Shown in pieces: positions 46,896 to 49,119 of a DNA stretch of 49,119 nucleotides (position 1 is the first letter of the stretch; each line of letters starts with the position of its first letter). Under the pieces are notes generated by a model, which searched no databases, had not been told where the DNA came from, and was given only the letters and a program-made list of their open reading frames with translations. The stretch is taken from the NCBI GenBank assembly GCA_020847095.1, contig JADLCR010000019.1, positions 1-49,119 of the forward strand, written 5' to 3'. The stretch is from Oligoflexia bacterium (GTDB lineage Bacteria > Bdellovibrionota > Bdellovibrionia > JABDDW01). Both the position numbers and the translations under genes were made by a program.

Positions 46896-48502
46896 GGATT
46901 CAGATCTCCTCTGACGGCAATGTCGCTCGTCTGAGCTCGATAAATCGTCAATTCATATTGAGACTTATTTTTAACAAAGTGTTCGATCGACGCTTTTGAT
47001 TTTTCTAAAAACTGATTTGGGAAAATTCCCATCCAAAAAACTAAAACAACCAACGGAATCAATACACAGATCTCTCGAAGACTTAAATCGACGAGCGGAT
47101 GCTTGTGCGCACCGTGGTGTTCAACCTTGTGATTTGGTCCATGATCATGATGAGCGTCTTCAACTTCAGGAACCAGCTCGCCAGCTGGTCCAAAAAAGAC
47201 CTTTTTATACATCCAGAGCATGTAAGCTGCGCCCCAGACAACACCGGTAACTGCGATATAGCTCGTCCAAGGGGCGCTTTTATAGGCGCCAAGCAATATT
47301 AAAAACTCTCCCACAAATCCGTTTGTTCCAGGGACTGCGATACTCGACAAAGTGATAATCAAAAAGAAGACCGCAAAAACCGGCATTACGGCCGCAAGGC
47401 CGCCATACTTAGATATTTCTCGTGAGTGGGTGCGTTCATAAATCATCCCTACAAGCAGGAACAATGCGCCCGTGCTCACTCCGTGATTAAGCATTTGATA
47501 AAGTCCGCCACTAATCCCTTCAATGTTAAATGCAAAAAGTCCCAGCACGACATAGCCCAAGTGACTTACCGAGCTATAGGCCACCAGTTTTTTCATGTCT
47601 GGTTGAATCATCGCAACCCACGCACCATAGATAATTCCGAAAATCGAAATTCCCACAAAAATGGGCGCGGCTTGTAGTGTTGCTTCCGGAAATAGCGGCA
47701 AAGCGAAACGCAAAAACCCGTAGGTTCCCATTTTGAGAAGCACCCCTGCCAAAATAACTGAGCCCGGGGTTGGCGCTTGAACGTGCGCATCGGGTAACCA
47801 AGTGTGAAGTGGAAACAAGGGAACTTTAATCGCGAATGCTAAGGCAAATGCCGCGAACATCAACATTTGTGGATTAAAAAACGTTGCCAAATCAAATGGC
47901 AAATTGACTTTGTATAAGTCCAATAGACTTGCAGACAAAATTCCGGTTTGTTCTTTTCCGTAATACATGAGCCCGATGATGGCCAACAACATGAGCACCG
48001 AGCCGACCATGGTATAAATAAAAAACTTTACGGCGGCATAAATGCGCTTTTCCCCGCCCCACACTCCAACCAGTAGATACATGGGAATAAGCATGAGCTC
48101 CCAAAAAACATAAAACAAAACCAGATCCATAGAAACAAGAGCCCCAATCATCGACATCTCGAGTAAGAGCATGCAGACGTGAAAACTCTTAACTTTTTCA
48201 GAAATGGAATTCCAACTAGCCAAAATGGTTAAGGGCGTTAAAAATGTAGTCAGCAAAACAAGCCAAAGGCTAATGCCATCTAGGCCAAGAAAGTACTGGA
48301 TGCCAAAAGACGGAATCCACTTATAAACCTCAACAAACTGCAAAGCCGCTGAGCTGCTATCGTAATCTTTAAGCAAAAGCAGGCTGACAAAAAATTGAAT
48401 TCCTGAAAAGACCAAAGCCGCCAGTCGCGAGGCCCGATCAGTTGGAATGAGGGCCACGATAAGGGCCGCCAGTACGGGAAAGAAAATCAAAAAACTTAAC
48501 AT
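46892..48502 (-). CDS. nuoM: NADH-quinone oxidoreductase subunit M
   Basis: An antiporter-like subunit of the complex I membrane arm. Key blocks are VLFYVFWELMLIPMYLLVGVWGG (with the essential Glu), PLHTWLPDAHVQAPTPGSVILAGVLLKMGTYG and AYSSVSHLGYVVLGL. The length is 536. A His-rich loop (DAHHDHGPNHKVEHHGAHKH, about residues 445-465) is unusual for the family. It is 3 bases downstream of nuoL. Confidence 0.98.
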   Translation of the reverse strand: MLSFLIFFPVLAALIVALIPTDRASRLAALVFSGIQFFVSLLLLKDYDSSSAALQFVEVYKWIPSFGIQYFLGLDGISLWLVLLTTFLTPLTILASWNSISEKVKSFHVCMLLLEMSMIGALVSMDLVLFYVFWELMLIPMYLLVGVWGGEKRIYAAVKFFIYTMVGSVLMLLAIIGLMYYGKEQTGILSASLLDLYKVNLPFDLATFFNPQMLMFAAFALAFAIKVPLFPLHTWLPDAHVQAPTPGSVILAGVLLKMGTYGFLRFALPLFPEATLQAAPIFVGISIFGIIYGAWVAMIQPDMKKLVAYSSVSHLGYVVLGLFAFNIEGISGGLYQMLNHGVSTGALFLLVGMIYERTHSREISKYGGLAAVMPVFAVFFLIITLSSIAVPGTNGFVGEFLILLGAYKSAPWTSYIAVTGVVWGAAYMLWMYKKVFFGPAGELVPEVEDAHHDHGPNHKVEHHGAHKHPLVDLSLREICVLIPLVVLVFWMGIFPNQFLEKSKASIEHFVKNKSQYELTIYRAQTSDIAVRGDLNP

Positions 48503-48505
48503 CGC

Positions 48506-49119
48506 TTACCTCATGAATACCCAGGCAATGGCCGTCACAAGTCCCAGCACCATATACAGGGCATATTGTTGTGCATTTCCACTAGCTAATAGGCGAATCG
48601 TCGAGCTGCTGCCTTTGACAATATCCGAGAGCAAGTAGGTTGTGCGGTCGACGATTTTGACATCGACGTAAGCCCACAGCATTTTTGAAAACTGAACCAG
48701 TGGATTAATGAGCGCTCCAAAATAAAACTCATCTACAAAATACTTGTTCAAAACCAGCTGGTAGGCCGCTGAAAAACGCTTTGCCCACTGGGCAGGGAGT
48801 GCGGGATGTCTTGTGTATAAAAGATAGGCCGCTGAGGCGGACACGCCCGCAAGGGCCACTGAAGTTCCCATGGTTGCCCATTCGGCCAGAGCCTCACCAT
48901 GCCCTTGAACATCGTGAACGATTGGAGACAACCAATGTTCGAAAAGATTTGGAATATGTAGAGGGTGTCCAAGTAGGTGGGGAATTCCAACCCAGCCACC
49001 GATGAGAGATAGTACGGCCAAACTCACAAGCGGAATGGTCATCACCGCCGGCGATTCGTGCACATGAACAGATTTAGAGACGCGGCTTTCACCCCAAAAC
49101 GTCAGCGCCATTAACCTTG
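48506..49119 (-). CDS. nuoL: NADH-quinone oxidoreductase subunit L (C-terminal part)
   Basis: The window ends inside this gene; only about the last 204 residues are present, and the frame stays open to the edge. The visible part has RLMALTFWGESR at the start and HVHESPAVMTIPLVSLAVLSLIGGWVGIPHLL, then several hydrophobic segments and the C-terminal region with the lateral helix that characterises NuoL. The true start lies outside the window. Confidence 0.95.
   Translation of the reverse strand, partial: RLMALTFWGESRVSKSVHVHESPAVMTIPLVSLAVLSLIGGWVGIPHLLGHPLHIPNLFEHWLSPIVHDVQGHGEALAEWATMGTSVALAGVSASAAYLLYTRHPALPAQWAKRFSAAYQLVLNKYFVDEFYFGALINPLVQFSKMLWAYVDVKIVDRTTYLLSDIVKGSSSTIRLLASGNAQQYALYMVLGLVTAIAWVFMR

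Overview
The window is a gene-dense stretch of a bacterial chromosome. It looks like a member of the Bdellovibrionota (Bdellovibrio and relatives). The strongest pointer is a 64-residue protein with a complete histone fold (44178-44372), of the type known from Bdellovibrio bacteriovorus. Supporting signs are the many secreted, lipoprotein and outer-membrane proteins and a Gram-negative core gene set. This assignment is an inference: there is no rRNA in the window. I see no IS element, prophage block or CRISPR array, and no gene-free stretch longer than about 300 bases.

Layout. 1-174 has no gene but contains nested inverted repeats next to tRNA-Arg(ACG). 311-6712 holds uppP, an HxlR-type regulator, two tandem paralogous barrel-like proteins, an unknown exported protein, a four-helix membrane protein and a deoxyhypusine synthase-like enzyme. 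6739-11729 has a SulP transporter divergent from a possible three-gene set: a DGC-domain protein, a radical-SAM/B12-type enzyme and a MaoC-type hot-dog protein. 11827-20048 has an rRNA/tRNA uracil methyltransferase, serS with tRNA-Ser(TGA) just downstream, a large TPR protein with an N-terminal GYF-like domain, a SelB-like GTPase and a HIT hydrolase. 20109-24893 is the classic run rho-rpmE-prfA-prmC-murA on the minus strand.

24995-31903 carries envelope and surface genes (a repeat-containing secreted protein, a lipoprotein, a PilZ protein, a LysM lipoprotein), a two-gene ABC exporter and a TPR protein that may start with AUU. 31881-38687 is a tightly packed minus-strand operon, gatC-gatA-gatB-asmA-ppx-DUF192. 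Next come ligA, a secreted subtilase with a C-terminal sorting-type tail, a TPR protein, a small secreted protein, the histone and an outer-membrane protein. The window ends inside the nuo operon (nuoL partial, nuoM, nuoN).

Functionally the window mixes translation (serS, tRNAs, prfA, prmC, rpmE, gatCAB, a SelB-like factor), envelope building (uppP, murA, AsmA, outer-membrane proteins), respiration (complex I membrane arm) and DNA maintenance (ligA, histone). The items most worth following up are the histone, the SelB-like GTPase with an unusual G4 motif, the DGC/radical-SAM/MaoC set, the terminator directly in front of prfA, and the structured region at 41-174.
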